From the NCBI GenBank assembly GCA_003255065.1, contig QAOA01005747.1:1-64000 (forward strand): a DNA stretch of 64,000 nt, given 5' to 3'. Both the position numbers and the translations under genes were made by a program. Below, one piece after another: positions 23,902 through 39,155 of this stretch (positions are counted from its first letter, which is position 1; each line of letters begins with the position of its first letter). The notes below the pieces were generated by a model. That model saw nothing but the letters and a program-made list of their open reading frames with translations, was not told where the DNA came from and did not search any database. This DNA comes from Cercis canadensis. Its lineage: Eukaryota; Streptophyta; Magnoliopsida; Fabales; Fabaceae.

Positions 23902-24270
23902 GTTAGCCTCAGCCACTTCTCCACCTTCTCATATGGTCATTTAGTGACGCTATTGCACACATCATATGATGCTAACAATTGAATATTGATTCCACTTTGC
24001 CCCTCATTTTCTTGCATAAGATTATTCCTAATTATTATTGTGTCACTGCTGACTTATTATTTTGGTAATACAGTAACTTGATTTGAGTAATCCCTTTTCT
24101 TACTAATTTTTAACTCGGTACAAACATAGTACTTTTTTATTTTTAAAAAAAAAGGGAAAAAAAAAAACGAGACATAGTTCTCGCTTCCTTTGATTTTGAT
24201 GTCCTTTTGCTATGTCGCTTTTGAATTTCTATCTGAAATTTTCAGTTCAAATCATTGACTAAATAAATGT
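23902..24270. other. Upstream region of SDR copy 1
   Basis: Probable promoter side of the minus-strand SDR gene. It lacks the AT-dinucleotide run and about 95 bases found at this place in copy 2. I see no clear TATA box. Confidence 0.4.
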
Positions 24271-26823
24271 TGTTAGCCCTACATATCTTTGAACCTGTTT
24301 TGATTATAACAATAATGCCTTGTTATTTCTTATATGTGTTGTTTGTCTTGTTGTTATTAATCTGTGTTATATTTATAAGTTGTTATCTAGAATAGATTTG
24401 AAGTGAAGTCATGGAGAACTTGTTCTTAAGAACCAGTTCTTGCTTGTGTGATGAGTCTCGAATATTGTTGTTGAGGAGAAAGCTTCCTGAGGACTCTTCA
24501 ACCAAATTCAACCCTTACAATCCAACTAAAAGTTGTGCTAGTTGATGAACACACTTTTTATACAATAGTTATTCCTCATACTTAATCTTTTAAACCTCTT
24601 TTGGGCTGAATTGCATAGACTTAGACCTCATTTCATGACTTTGGATCCATTTATGCTTAATTGCAATTTCCAGCAATACTGGGCATTATATGCTGTCTCT
24701 GTGTTTCGTGCATATCTTGAGTTCTGGATGTCTAAAAATTCCGACTCATACCTTGTAGGAAATCTGAGAGAATTTTCTACAACTTTCTTTCAGGGCTCCA
24801 AAGCCAATTCGGACATCCAAAAGGTCATATGCAGCCTGGAAGCCAGAGAAGACATGCTGTCACAGGATCCTGACCTACATGCAGTATTTGGACCATAACT
24901 TGAGTTGTGGATGTCATATGGACCTGAAACTGGTGCCATTGAAAAGCTAACAGACATAGCTTCAATTGATATGAATACCGGTTCACCATATTTTATGTTG
25001 AAGATGGTCTTATTTGCTGTGTAAGTTAGCTGACGGTTCCAGACACCTTTTACCACTTAAATGGGCCTAACTTCCTCATGACAAGTCCAAATGGGCCCAA
25101 ACCAAAGCCCAATTGAAGCTAAGGCCCATGGGAACAAGTGTGCCCTAAGGGCAATTTGGGTGTGCATGTAAATTTGGAGGTCTATATCAGCAAGAGGGGG
25201 CAGCCGAAATTCAGAAGGAAGTCATTAGATATTTTTAGACAGCTTTTGCTTCTTCCTTAGTCCTTAAGTTTTCTCTTAGATATTTTTGTAAGAACTCAGC
25301 TCTTCTTGTTCATGGAGGGCTAAATCATCATATCAATCCAGGTTTTGCTATTCTGATTATTGATTTCGAGATTATGTGTTGTTGTTCTTCATTTTAGTTG
25401 TTAATCAAGTTCTTTCAATCCTCTGAAATATTCTGTTTGAATTGCTAAATTCGGATTGGATTATTCATGTGTTCATATTCTGTTTGCATGTGATAAAAGA
25501 GGATTGTATGGTTAATTAATGGTTCTAAACTTGGACGGATTAATTACCTTGGCTGGATTCAGGACTTAGGTTAAACTGGACTTAAATGTTTGCTTAATTC
25601 ATTTAGTCCCCTGTTGAACCGAATTCTGGTTGCTTAAACCAGTAGATATCCATAGAACATTGAGAGGCTTCTTGATATGTTTTAAAGGCCAAGAATATGG
25701 TTAATAATTAAATGGATCCTTGGAAATCAAGGATGAATCAAAATCAGAATTAGTTAAAGACTTGGATTGGTTGCTTTCTCTAAAACTCTACCACTGATAA
25801 TTAATTTTTGTTAATCACATAAACAAACACAAACCCCCTGTTTATATGCTTCTCAATATGATTCACCAAATAGAACAATCCTTAGGTTCGACTTAGGGCT
25901 GCCCTTTGCTGCAAATAGCTTAGGAACCGACCTTAAACTTTAAGTAATTTGAGGAGCCTCGGCAGCTCATCACTAGTGAGTTCGGAAAGTTATCTTTGAG
26001 CTGACTGATGGGTAGTTTTCTCTTCTCAAGGAAAATTTCACCTACTTTTTCTTACACAAGAACAAGTCTTCTTTCACAAAAGGACAAAAGGTCATGATGT
26101 ATGATGGGCCTTGTGTCAGCTAGAGGGAAACTTTATCCTAGCCTTTTGTGAAGACCTCATGTGCACAAGAAAGAAGACTTTCAAGGCTTCAGTTTTATGC
26201 ATGAAGTGCAAGAAGAAGAATATATCTTAGAGAGAGAAAGAAGTCATTGTTGAGAGTTGTGCTCTTCATCTTCTTCTCGGTCATTTCTTCATGCTTCAAG
26301 ATCTTCATTGTAATACATACACTCTGTGAGAGAGTTTCTTCTTTGGGGCTAAAACAAAATACTTGGGTTTTTGTACTTGGATTTCTATGAGAGAAATATA
26401 TAAGAGTGATCTCTAGTGATTAGAGAGAGAGAGTTCATGGTGAGCTTGAAAACCCAAAACCATGGTTGTTAAGCTTGGAGAAGCTTGGAAAAATAAACTT
26501 GTTGGTAAAGCTTGGAAAAATAAATTTGAAGTATAGTGGAACCCCATTGACATAGGAGAAGTGAATGTAGGCATGCTAAGCCGAACCACTATAAAATCTC
26601 TGACTGATCTTCCCTCTCTTCATCTCTAATTCTCTGTTTTGTTCTACAGGGTTTGTTAAGTTATTTCGGTATATTTAAATCGGGTATTTGTTAAAGAACT
26701 AGTTTCTAAAAACCAGTTCTTCAACAAATCTATGATTTGAATCAATTTCTAAGAACAAATTTTTAACAATTCCTATTTACCCCCCCCCCCCCCCCTCTCT
26801 AGGAATAAAATCTGCAACTCTCA
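24271..26823 (+). mobile_element. Solo LTR, 2553 bp, inserted upstream of SDR copy 1
   Basis: Starts TGTTAGCCC and ends CTCTCA, flanked by AATGT on both sides (24266-24270 and 26824-26828). The matching site in duplication copy 2 (38984-38988) holds one AATGT and no insert, so the limits are exact. The start with CCTGTTTTGATTATAACAA and the C-run near the end (26781-26797) resemble LTRs of large copia (SIRE/Maximus-type) elements, from memory. A TATA-like CTATATCAGC lies near 25182. No internal direct repeat of the ends is seen, so it is a single LTR rather than a small whole element. Confidence 0.85.
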
Positions 26824-26828
26824 AATGT

Positions 26829-28901
26829 TAATTTTTACTGATGAATTATTTGTAATTAATCATCAGTTCTGATGATTTGTGTTTACATAACAAAGTTAAC
26901 TTTGACAACATATATACAAAAATCCGGCAAGTACTTGTTTTGTTTTAAATCATTGATGATATAAAAACATTTTACACCATCATAGAATCATGTGCTATTA
27001 GGTATAATAAGAATGGTTAAATTATTTATTTTCATTATAAGATTACTTACCAAGAATGACTGCTAGTAACGGATGAAACATAAGTCTTAGAAGCGAAGTG
27101 CTTTGATCGTTACTAACTGAACCAATCTCAGTTGGCCTGTTCAAATGAATAAGGCTATCATAAGTTTTCGGTTTCCACCTCATTTTGCCAAATAAAACTT
27201 GAGCATAATGCTATTTGCATAATTGTATTGTTCCAACGCTACATTTTTTGGGTAGATATCTATCAATTACAGTACATTTTGTTTTAGAATTTAGAGCTAA
27301 AAAACATTTATTTGTTTCTAATTTTTTAGTCAAAAAGAATTATTGACTGAAAGTACCAGTTGCCTTATTTCACAGCAGAGAACAAATTTTCCAATAAAGT
27401 GAAACCCAAGTTTTTCACTTCTGAGGACTTTTCCTGGGAACTTTTCTCTATTCGCATTCAATTATCAACTCAATTTGATCCAGTCACGCCATGGAAATTC
27501 AAAACCGAACCACAACCCACAATAAAAATTTTATACTTGATGCTGCTTCAATGGACATGGGTTACACTCAGAATTGGTACATAGAAGAAAATTCAGCCAG
27601 TTAAGATGTTGGCTCTAAAACTATTGACAGAATGGCTCCCCCTGAATTAGTTTGACAGTAGAACTGATTAGAACGAGAAACCTTTTCTGTTATATTGTTG
27701 ATTTATGATGGCAGAGAAAATCTTTATTGACAATTTCATTTTCATTTTCAAGGACTTTTTCTGAGGAACTTCTGTTGGCCCGCTTTTCATTCAAATGACA
27801 AACTCAATTTAGTGTCATTACGGAAGTATCCATTGTCCAATATGCATGAATCAAAAGCATTACAGAGTCATATGGTTACTCGTTTAGCGGTTTCATGAAT
27901 AAATAAAAATTCTTATCTTTGACCAAAAGTAGAAACACATATTTGTTAGAAAGTGATATTATTAAGATAAACATTGTAAACACTAACAATTGCCTTCAGC
28001 ATGAACTCATTACATAAAAGCTACAATGTTTTCTTATTGATTTGTCTATCCTATAAATTTTTTGAATTGCAGGAGCGTATTTTTTAAATTAGTCTAAATT
28101 AGGGTTCCTGCTTAACTACTTATGAAATCAATTGAATCAACCCTAATTTCAGGATTGATCTAAATTAAAACATCTACTACTTTACTACTATATCCAAATG
28201 AATCAAATCCAATCCTAGAATTGATCTAAGTTGGAGTGTCCACTCATCACTATGTGCAATCTAACTAGGGATTTTTAGAATTTAGTATTCTAATTTAATC
28301 ATTATGTGAGTTTACATAATTTCAATTAATTTCATTTCGATTCAAAATAATTTGTGAAAATTTGAAAATAACTTCAATTTAATTATATGCAACTAGTATC
28401 AATTGAAAAGCCCTAAATCCACTTAATGCAATGATTCTCATTTCAAATTGAGATAGGAAAGTATAATTTCATGCAACTCCATTTCAAATTAAACTTAATT
28501 TGTTCAAAATTGAAAAACAATACACAATATTAGTTTCAATTTGCAAAAGTCTAAATCAATTTATCAATTCTTTTCTAATTCAACTTGATTAGTATCAAAT
28601 TGTGAATACTATAGTTTTTAAATTAGATAATTGTCCATTATTGAAGTAGTGTAACTAGTTTGGAGGAATTGACAATCATATTCAACATTAGAAATTTTTC
28701 ATAACTAAGTTAGATTTCTTGTAACAAGTTTAACATTATTTACAATTGAGGTGACACACGGGATGCTTTATAAGATTTAGATCTTGTGTCAATTAGGGAT
28801 TTTTCATATTTGACATTAGAGATTTTTTTCTTGCCTCATTGCCAAGTTTGGTTAAAGGTATAATTGAGACATTGTATTAAAATGTACTATGCGATGTATT
28901 A
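26829..28901. other. Intergenic DNA, partly inside duplication copy 1
   Basis: No gene seen. AT-rich with many short TTGAATTT-type phrases. The duplicated part ends near 28325. Confidence 0.5.
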
Positions 28902-28914
28902 AAAAGTTCTATAA

Positions 28915-29038
28915 TTGAGGAGGAGCTTTAGTTAAGTGGAATGTGCTCTCAGTCATAAGGATGGTCTTCCCACCCCCATCACTAGTTTGAATCCTCTCAT
29001 TTGCAAAATGCAATCACTATTTACCTATAAGAACAAAA
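28915..29038 (+). mobile_element. tRNA-derived SINE
   Basis: Starts near GAGGAGGAGC, has box A-like TTTAGTTAAGTGG, box B-like GTTTGAATCCT and an A tail. The 13-base duplication is AAAAGTTCTATAA (28902-28914) and AAAAGTTTTATAA (29039-29051), one mismatch. The start and GCTCTCAG phrase are shared with the SINE at 11602-11737, so they may be one family. Confidence 0.8.
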
Positions 29039-29051
29039 AAAAGTTTTATAA

Positions 29052-30244
29052 CATTTACTAATCTATATGACTTCACTACCCAATGCATGAAAACTCTAAA
29101 TTAAACAAACCATCGGTTCCAAATATTAATTATATTAACCTATATTGTATTTTAAGATAAAATTATTTATATGTCCTTATATAGTGATATGTCTACTTAT
29201 GCCCTAGGGAATCCTTAGAGCCATCAAAGACATACAAGAAGGTAATGCCTAAAATGTAATGATTTTCTAGCTAATAGTTTTTCAATTTGTTTCACACCAT
29301 CGGTTGATTTAATATATTTTTTTGCTTCAAAAATTCATTTGTAGTTAAATAAATAAATAAATTACAAGGATAAGTATATTACAATGTGTGAATTTTTTTA
29401 AATATTTAGTGAATATCAAAATTATATTAATTGAACTTGATTAGTGTCATAATAGAGAAAAGGGAATTGCTGGCTTATTCACTTGAAAAATACAGTTCTT
29501 AAAAGAAATTATGTATTTGAAACACTTTGAAAAATAATTACCAAAATGTGGCACTTTTGAACAAAATAATGAAGGTCAAAATGACAAGGTAAATCCTACT
29601 AGTTTACAAACAGCTGATTCTTTANAACAGCGGATTCTTAAAAGTCCCACAATATTGAAATAGCGGGACATGCCATCATTACTGAGTAGTATAGTAAACA
29701 AACAAATTAGGTCCCGCTATCTTCCATTTGGCAAGACTTTAATGGTTCCACTAGACAACAATTAGCAGGATCAGAATAAAAAAATAAAAAAAAAAAAGTT
29801 CCCCGAGACAAAGAAGAGGAGAGAATGCTTAAAAGAGAAAGAGAAAGAAGAAGGAAGAAAGAGAAAAATAAGAGAAGAGAAGATAAGAGGGTGTAAAAGA
29901 GAAAGAGAGAGGAGAGAGGAGAGAGGAGAGAGATGTCACAGAGAAAGAGGAAGAGAGAGATAGAAAAAGATAAAGCTTGAGGGGAGAAAGGTCCTGTCAA
30001 AATGTAAATGACGCGACCACTATTTTGCATTAGTGGGACTGCCCTGGGAATTGACGCCTTATTCTTCTATTTCCCAAACTACGGGACCTTCAAGATCTTG
30101 TTGTCTGCCAAATAGGGGGACCGGCTTTGTCATTTTCCTTTTCAATTTTTTTTTATTTAAAACAACATCATTTTGGTAAGTTGTTTGGAAACTACCCCAA
30201 ACACATAAATAGTTCCAAAAATTGTATTTTTTGTGTCAATGAGT
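29052..30244. other. Intergenic DNA with a GA-rich low-complexity tract (29804-29960)
   Basis: The tract is made of GAGAGG and GAAAGA units. A single N at 29625 lies between near-identical 16-base copies. No gene seen. Confidence 0.6.
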
Positions 30245-30453
30245 GGAAATTGCTATTTCTAGACCCTATTTTGTTAATATCATATTTTATTTAATGTTTA
30301 AATATGATATAGGCTAAATTACCCTCATTTGATATGAAATGTTTCTAAAATTGACTTAAAATTTTTTTTCTATTAAATGAGGGTAATTTAATTTATATCA
30401 TATTTAAATATTAAACAGTGTGTGATTTTAGTATAATAAAAGAGCAATTCCCT
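30245..30453. mobile_element. Foldback MITE
   Basis: Arms of about 75-90 bp: GGAAATTGCT at the left, AGCAATTCCC at the right, with well-matched inner arms containing TAAATATGATATA and AATTACCCTCATTT. Confidence 0.7.
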
Positions 30454-32115
30454 TGAGAAAAATATAATTTTTATTCAATTTTATTTCAATTAAACTTAAT
30501 TTTTAAACAAAGTATCAATTTATAAATATCCTTGAATTAGTGTCACGTTTAAAGTGCACATAAAAAAAAGTATTGTTTTGAGCCATTTTATAAAATAATG
30601 TAATGTAGTATTGCAACCTATAAGTCCAAGCCCGAAATACACCATCTATATTTTTCTTTTTTGTTCGGCCATAGGCTAAAAGGCTTAAAAATAAGGGTGT
30701 AAGCAAACCAAACTGAATCAACAAAGCCAATCGAATCGAACTAACTGACTGACATCAAACCTACCAAACCAATCCATTCCGTTTGGTTGTTGATTTCTAT
30801 TTTAAAAAAACTGAACTCTTCAGTTTTGTTCTCAGTTTTAGCGATAAAAATTTGACCAAAAGCTGGACCGAACTAAATATATAAATATACGGTTTTGGGT
30901 GCCACGTGTGGCTGAAATGCAACAGCTCACGCTATAATAATAAGCCAATGATAAGATGACATAAGGCATGAGCTGTAGGTCACAATACCATTCATGGAGG
31001 TTTTGCTATTTTATAAATTTATCCGCACAGTGTCTAATATTAAATTTTAGACACCACCTTAATGAAATATTACATTTCACACCTAACCGCATTGCAGAAT
31101 TGACCAAATGGCAGCCGACCAACACCTGAATTGACCGAAAGGTCTGAAATATCTCAGCGTAGCTGAGATGTTGTGTGGTTTTAGCCTTAAAAACATATAT
31201 TTATCTTGGATTCATCATGCGTCTTTGAAATATGCGTGATTTCCCTCTTTTTTTTTTAAGGAAAATTGATCGAAATGAGCAAAAAGGCCTTTGAGGAAGC
31301 TCCAATGGCGTTCAGCCTCCGGCAAACCAAGGTAGAAGAAAAAACAAAAAAAAAAAAACAAAAGAAAGACGCGCGCGTTCTGTCTTGTGCAAACCCAAGC
31401 TCTAATAGGAATTTGGTTCGGACCAAACCAATCAACAAAAAGGCCCACTTTATTTTTTTTTTCTTTTACTTCAAAAAAGTATGAAAAAAGCACTTTTAAA
31501 TTTAAAGCAATTAAGCTTAAGCTAAAAAAGAAAAAAGAAAAAAAAAAGAACTTTTTTAGCTTGCTTTAAAGTGAAGGACGAAAATAAATCTTTTTTGTTT
31601 CCTTATAAAAGATAAATAAAATTCAAAATACTTTTTATTAAGAAAGTATTTTTATTTTGATGAAGGAAAATTATAATATTATGCAATTCTTTTCGATTAG
31701 AGTTATTTAGTGGTTTTCACAATTCATTTTTCATGTAATTACTGTAATATTTTATAGAACACTTTTCAATTGAATTTGACTAGTAGCATATTGTTGGAGG
31801 AAAAAAATAGAATCAAGCAATTCTATGTGAATTGAACTTAATTAGTGATCCAATTGGAGAAGCCCAATTCAATTTCATGGAATCTTTTTCCAAATGAACT
31901 AAACTAGTATCAAATCGATGGAGAAAAAGTACAATTTTATGAAATTTTATTTCAATTCAATTGAATTTGACTAGTGTTGAATTTAAAAGTATTTATCCCA
32001 CTACTCAAAAAGTCAATGAGATTGCTTTAAGGATCATATTGGCTAAGAGTAAGTATGTTGATTTAATTTATTATCTTTATGCAGCTATAAGCAACAGATT
32101 AATCAACAGAATAAT
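30454..32115. other. AT-rich intergenic DNA
   Basis: Holds CGGTTTGGTT-like phrases (30700-30900), also seen at 21120-21250 and 35850-35930, and long A and T runs. No gene seen. Confidence 0.5.
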
Positions 32116-32118
32116 TTA

Positions 32119-33109
32119 GGATATGTTTGGGAGTTCTTTTGGAGGGGAAAGGAGAGGAGAGGAGAGGAATGAGAGAGTCAACTTCCTTGTTTAGGAGTTT
32201 TAAGTTTGAAAGGGGAAGGAGACCAAGGGTTAAACTTTGACCCTTGCACTCCTTTTTTCATTCACAAATTTCAACCCCCCAAATTGGGGGGTTTGGAGAG
32301 ATAGATAATTAATTTACTAATTTACCCATACTATCTGGTTTGCAAATTGCAAGGATCCTCAACTTTTGTTCTGAAAATGGCTATGAGTATTTATTAGATT
32401 GTGGGGCCAGCATCTGAAATTTGTATACAATATGCCAAATAATAAACTGTTGATCAATTTATAACTAGTCACAACTCTTAAATAAAGAGAAGCTTTTAGT
32501 TATAGTTAAAATGAATATGTTTGCCACCATTGAATTGTTGGATAAGAAAAGAAAGTAAAAGAGTTGAAATTTTATGTTTAAATTGTAATTCTTTTATATT
32601 TCTAATTAAAATTTTTAATTATATCCATCTAATAAAAAAATTATAGATAATCATTTCTATCATCACTNCATAAAGCAATAGAATTTGCATAATTTTTCAG
32701 ATGCACAGTTTATTTTCTTTTTGAAAATATATAGTATATTAATTTTTTTATGACTCATTAGAAGCAATAAGTGTATATTATATATTAATAATTTAATATT
32801 TATGAAATTTTACTTTTTTATGAAAATGTACTTAATTAGAGTATGAATTCGGTTATTGTCAATTTTTATTTTTTTAATAAATAAATAATAATTACATTTA
32901 TAATTAAAAAAATTGAATTAGAAAAAAAGAGTGAAAAGATAATAAAGGGTAAATTAGTAAAAATACTTTATAATAAGGCTTTTCATTTCATTTCCTTTCT
33001 TTTTGCTCATTTTAATCATCCAAACAAAGGAGAGGAAAATTCCTCCCTTTCCTTTCCCTCTTTTTCCTCTCCTCTCCTTTCCTCTCCAAAAGAACTCTCA
33101 AACAGACCC
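32119..33109. mobile_element. Tourist-like (PIF/Harbinger) non-autonomous element
   Basis: Ends GGATATGTTTGGGAGTTC and GAACTCTCAAACAGACCC are inverted for about 45 bases, including AAAGGAGAGGAGAGGA. The 3-base duplication is TTA on both sides (32116-32118 and 33110-33112). A GGGxxTGTTTG end and TTA/TAA target are typical of Tourist elements. The 991-bp interior has no transposase ORF. One N at 32668. Confidence 0.75.
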
Positions 33110-33112
33110 TTA

Positions 33113-34450
33113 GTGATATTGAATTAACAATTGAGATTAATTTAGTAATTACAAGTAGCTTTGTGGTTTTAAGTAGTCAAATGAAAATATTTTAGGGATC
33201 CTAAGTAGCTATGTGACTTAAAGTAATTATGTATGACATGAAACTAATTTAAAACCCTAAAAAAGCTATGTCAATTTAATTTATGAGGCATATGCCGCTA
33301 TACATGACATGTCATTAAATTGATTAATTTAGAGATTTTAAGTGCTCAATTTATAGGTGAGCCCCACCCATTTTTGGCCTGAAATGTAATTGTTTTGAAT
33401 TTAAAAGTGTTTTTTTTTTATACTTTTTGAAAAAGAATTTAAATTAATCCCTTTTTATGGTAATAAGGTCTTTCATCAAGAATGGGCTATCATGGCCCAA
33501 AAGAATAAAAAATAGGTTGATGGCCATTCGCCCAACCATCTTACTAAGACCAAAGAAAACATCATTAACAAAAAAAAAACATAGGTAGACCCTCCTAATC
33601 AGCATCTACAACCGCAAAACGTAAAATCTAAAATAAGGAAAAAGACATAGGCCCGCAATTTTACACAAGCCAGTGCTGTGCCTAGGGCTTATTCTATTTT
33701 TTATTTTTTTTGTTTTCTTGATCCTTCTTATACCTTTGGTTTGCAGAAGCTGTATCTGCCATTGGAGTTCCCTCATAGCTCTCTTGGCTCATTTTCCTCC
33801 AAAAATTCAAAGGGAATTCGAGTTTACATCAAATACACATGATAAATCTGAGACAACATGTTTTTAAGGCTAAAGTGACAAAAAAAGTGACTACACCGAT
33901 AATAATGATCTTTCCAAAAAATGACTTCCTCCTAACCTTTTATTTCTGCGACACTCTAGCCTCCCTTGTCATTCCATTGTTTTGTTTTTAAAATGAATTG
34001 TGGGGTACTGATTGTAATTACTACAATTACATGGCTTACTTCATAATTATCTAAGAAATATGTGGATATTCTCCTATTACTGGAGAAACAACTCAACCCG
34101 GTACCCATTGAAAAGGACCATCTTCAACTACTAATACTCTACTACCACGTGTACTTGTCATTTGTTGCATTTCAACAACTTGTGGCATTTAAGATGATTC
34201 CTATGTTTTTCATATAATTTTATGTGTGTAATATTACACTAAACTACATCGTTTTGAGGGAAGTTTAGTAAAAATTCCCTTTCTTCGCTCACTCTCGTCT
34301 CTGCCTCTCTCGGTCTCTCCATCGCAAATCGTAAATCGCAATTGGTGAGTCTTCTTCTTGTTCAGTGCAGCACCAAAAGAAAAGAGAGAATCACCAAAAC
34401 AGAGGCTTTAGAGGAGGAGAGGACAGAACCAGTACCTCAAACCCACAATC
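33113..34450. other. Intergenic DNA
   Basis: No gene seen. A CT-rich stretch at 34280-34345 looks like a plant 5' leader but no supporting coding exon follows. Confidence 0.45.
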
Positions 34451-34640
34451 AAGGGCTGTTAAAGAGAAGAGAAAAATACCAAAACAGAGGCTCTGTTTGC
34501 AGCTCCAGATCCAGGCCTAGAGGTCATCGATTCAAGACTGCACCGTACAGATTTAAGAATTATGTCTTGAGAAAATTCACCCAAAATTTCATATCAATCA
34601 AACGGTGAACAATTGCGGATATTTGATTTGATGCAAATTG
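34451..34640. repeat. Dispersed repeat, copy A of a 190-bp unit
   Basis: Shares GTTAAAGAGAAGAGAAAAAT, GAGGCTCTGTTTGCAGCTCC and AATTATGTCTTGAGAA with 35377-35570. The second copy continues into duplication copy 2. Confidence 0.7.
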
Positions 34641-35376
34641 TTTGGTACCTCCCATCATGTCATAAACGACCCCTCCACCATCCACAACTTTCAAAACTAT
34701 CATGGAAATGACCACATGCTCATTGGCAATGGCATAGGATTGTCCATTACACACCTTGGCTCTTCCAAATATATACCCCTTCCTCTTTATTTAATATTCA
34801 TAATGTTCACTGTGTCCCTCAAATGAAACACAAACTCATTTCTTCTAATATAACTAACTCTTAGCTTATCTAGGACTGTTAGGTTATCTAGGAGTTCTAT
34901 CAATCTCATCTACTTGTAATAAAATGGTTTCTAATGAATTCTTAAAAGTGGTTATTTTTTGTTAAAATATATTTATGAAATAATTAAAAAAATTTAAATC
35001 TATCCACATAATTTTTTTATTATGTTATAAAATATAAACAAGAATCAAATTGAATAAAGAAACAATTACTGCAAGAAAATTGAACTACAACCTTTCTTGA
35101 AAATGATTGTATGGTATGTTGTTCAGATTAAACAATTTTTTTTTTCTAATTTCAAAATTCCTCTCAAGAAGTTTTTGGGTCAAATGGTTTCATGTCGCTC
35201 CATATAGAAAATTTCTCCACATATATTAGATTAATTCTACATGTAACTTTGAATTATGAGACATGGTATACTAATTCATGAAAAAATTCTTTACTGAACA
35301 TTGATCACTACTTGATTATGAAATTTCCTCCATTCCTTACTTTTATGGAAAGTTTGCGTACGTGGATATTCCAAGG

Positions 35377-35570
35377 GTTGTTAAAGAGAAGAGAAAAATA
35401 CCAAAATGGAGGCTCTGTTTGCAGCTCCAAATCCAGGCCAAGAGGTCACCGATTCAAGAGCGCACCATTCAGATTGAAGAATTATGTCTTGAGAACACTC
35501 CCACAAAATTTCAAATTGATGCAACGGTGAACAACTACAGTTATTTGATTTGATGCAAACTGCCAGAATA
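35377..35570. repeat. Dispersed repeat, copy B of a 190-bp unit
   Basis: About 85% like 34451-34640, in the same orientation 926 bases away. Its 3' half (from about 35460) is also the left edge of the segmental duplication. Confidence 0.7.
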
Positions 35571-36735
35571 TGAAAAAAGCTGCAAATCTATTCTTTTCTT
35601 TTCTCTGTTTCTTGCTCTCTGCTTANTTCAGTTATCTCAGAACATAAATGGTGATACATATACAGATGCATGGAGGCATATGAGAGGCGAAGTAGAATAG
35701 GATTTGACTTCAATTAAGAGACAGAGAGAAGAAGAAAGAGAAAGTTAAAGAAAGAAAGAAATAATGAATGAAGAAAATTCAATCAGATCCAATACAATTT
35801 TGACGTTCGGGATGACTCTTTTCGTTTCAGTTTAAGAAAGAATTAAAAGCAGAACTAAACCAAACTGAGTAGAGTTGATTGGTTTGGTGTAAAAACCGTA
35901 CTGAACCAAACCGATTACACCCGCACTTAAAATCCTCCCCAAAACAGAGTGGCCATAATTTGTAATTTTGATGTTCTCATAGGTAAATATTCTAATTTCC
36001 AAACTTATTAAATTTTTACCGGATAACCAATGTCTACTTTGGGTCACATGTAATAAAACGATCGGTATTTTAAATGAGGTTTGACATACCCCATTCATAC
36101 AAAAAATACTTAAAAAACCTCCATTTATCTTTACATTTGCTCTTGGTGAAAAAATAGCTTAATAGTATAGGAAAAAAAAAAAAAAAAAGACTAGTCATAA
36201 AAATTATGCCAACATTTTCTTTTGACCAGCCCATCTCTTACATTAACATTATTTTATTGCATAAACATATGACAACTTTACAAATGAATAATTGATCTTT
36301 ACCAACTGAACTAATTCTCCTTGTCTTTCCACTTTAATATTATAAATAGATATATCAAGTACTACCCACTAAATATTCCATAGTTTTTTTTTTTTGTTTT
36401 GTTTTATATGAGCATATATTCCGTAGTTTTGTAATTTTGATTTGAGCACAGTTGACACATAGAGATAATCTTTTTTACCCCTAGACAACTTACTCCTTAT
36501 ACTAAATTGCCAACTTATTTTAAAATGTGAGCTAAGCCCAAGCAGCATCAAAGCACAATGTTTATATTATATGGTTCAACAAAAGCTCATAAAGGGCCTT
36601 GAAACTCTTGGCATAGTGTGTAGCACAGACAAACCAAACCAATAGGCTATGATGAAGAAAGTTCACAACATTTATTCCATAATTATAAAGATTTTTAACT
36701 TGAAGATGCTGATGTTGGTTGGCTAGTTTCTATCC

Positions 36736-38581
<1,846 letters not shown>

Positions 38582-38652
38582 GTTAACCTCAGCCACTTCT
38601 CCTTTCTCTATGTGTATCTGATCACTAATTGAGTACCAATAAGACCAATAAT

Positions 38653-38672
38653 AGATATATATATATATATAC
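38653..38672. repeat. AT microsatellite upstream of SDR copy 2
   Basis: ATATATATATATATATA-type run, absent from copy 1. Confidence 0.8.
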
Positions 38673-39033
38673 TTCCAAAGCTCTATCTTCTCATATGGTC
38701 CTTTAGTGACGCCACTGCACACATCATATGTCAGTAATAATTGAATACTGATTCCACTTTCCGTCTCATTTTCTTGGATAAGACTATTCCTTGATTTGAG
38801 TAATACAGTAACTTGATTTGACTAATCCCTTTTCTTAGTAATTTTTAACTCGGCACAAACGTAGTACTTTTTTTTTTAAAAAAAAGAGACTCAGTTCTCC
38901 CTTCCTTTGATTTTGATGTCCTTTAGCTATGTCGCTTTTGAATTTCTATCCTGAATTTTTCGGTTCAAATCATTGACTAAATAAATGTTAATTTTTATTG
39001 ATGAATTATTTGTAATTAATCATCAATTCTGAT

Positions 39034-39155
39034 GGTTTGTGTTATGTAACAAAGTTAACTTTGACAACTTTAGATGGGTTGTGTTTACGTAACAAAGCTA
39101 ACTTTGACAACTTTAGATGGGTTGTGTTTACGTAACAAAGTTAACTTTGACAACA
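39034..39155. repeat. Tandem repeat, about 44-bp unit, nearly three copies
   Basis: Unit: TAACAAAGTTAACTTTGACAAC plus TTTAGATGGGTTGTGTTTACG. Duplication copy 1 has one unit (about 26878-26911), so it expanded after the duplication in copy 2 or shrank in copy 1. Confidence 0.8.

Noticed and set aside
26781..26797. Long C run as a possible G-quadruplex or vector artefact
   Set aside because: Such runs occur near the end of this type of copia LTR, and the place fits the solo LTR limits.
29707..30030. 107-codon minus-strand ORF rich in Leu and Ser
   Set aside because: It is the reading of the GA-rich low-complexity tract.
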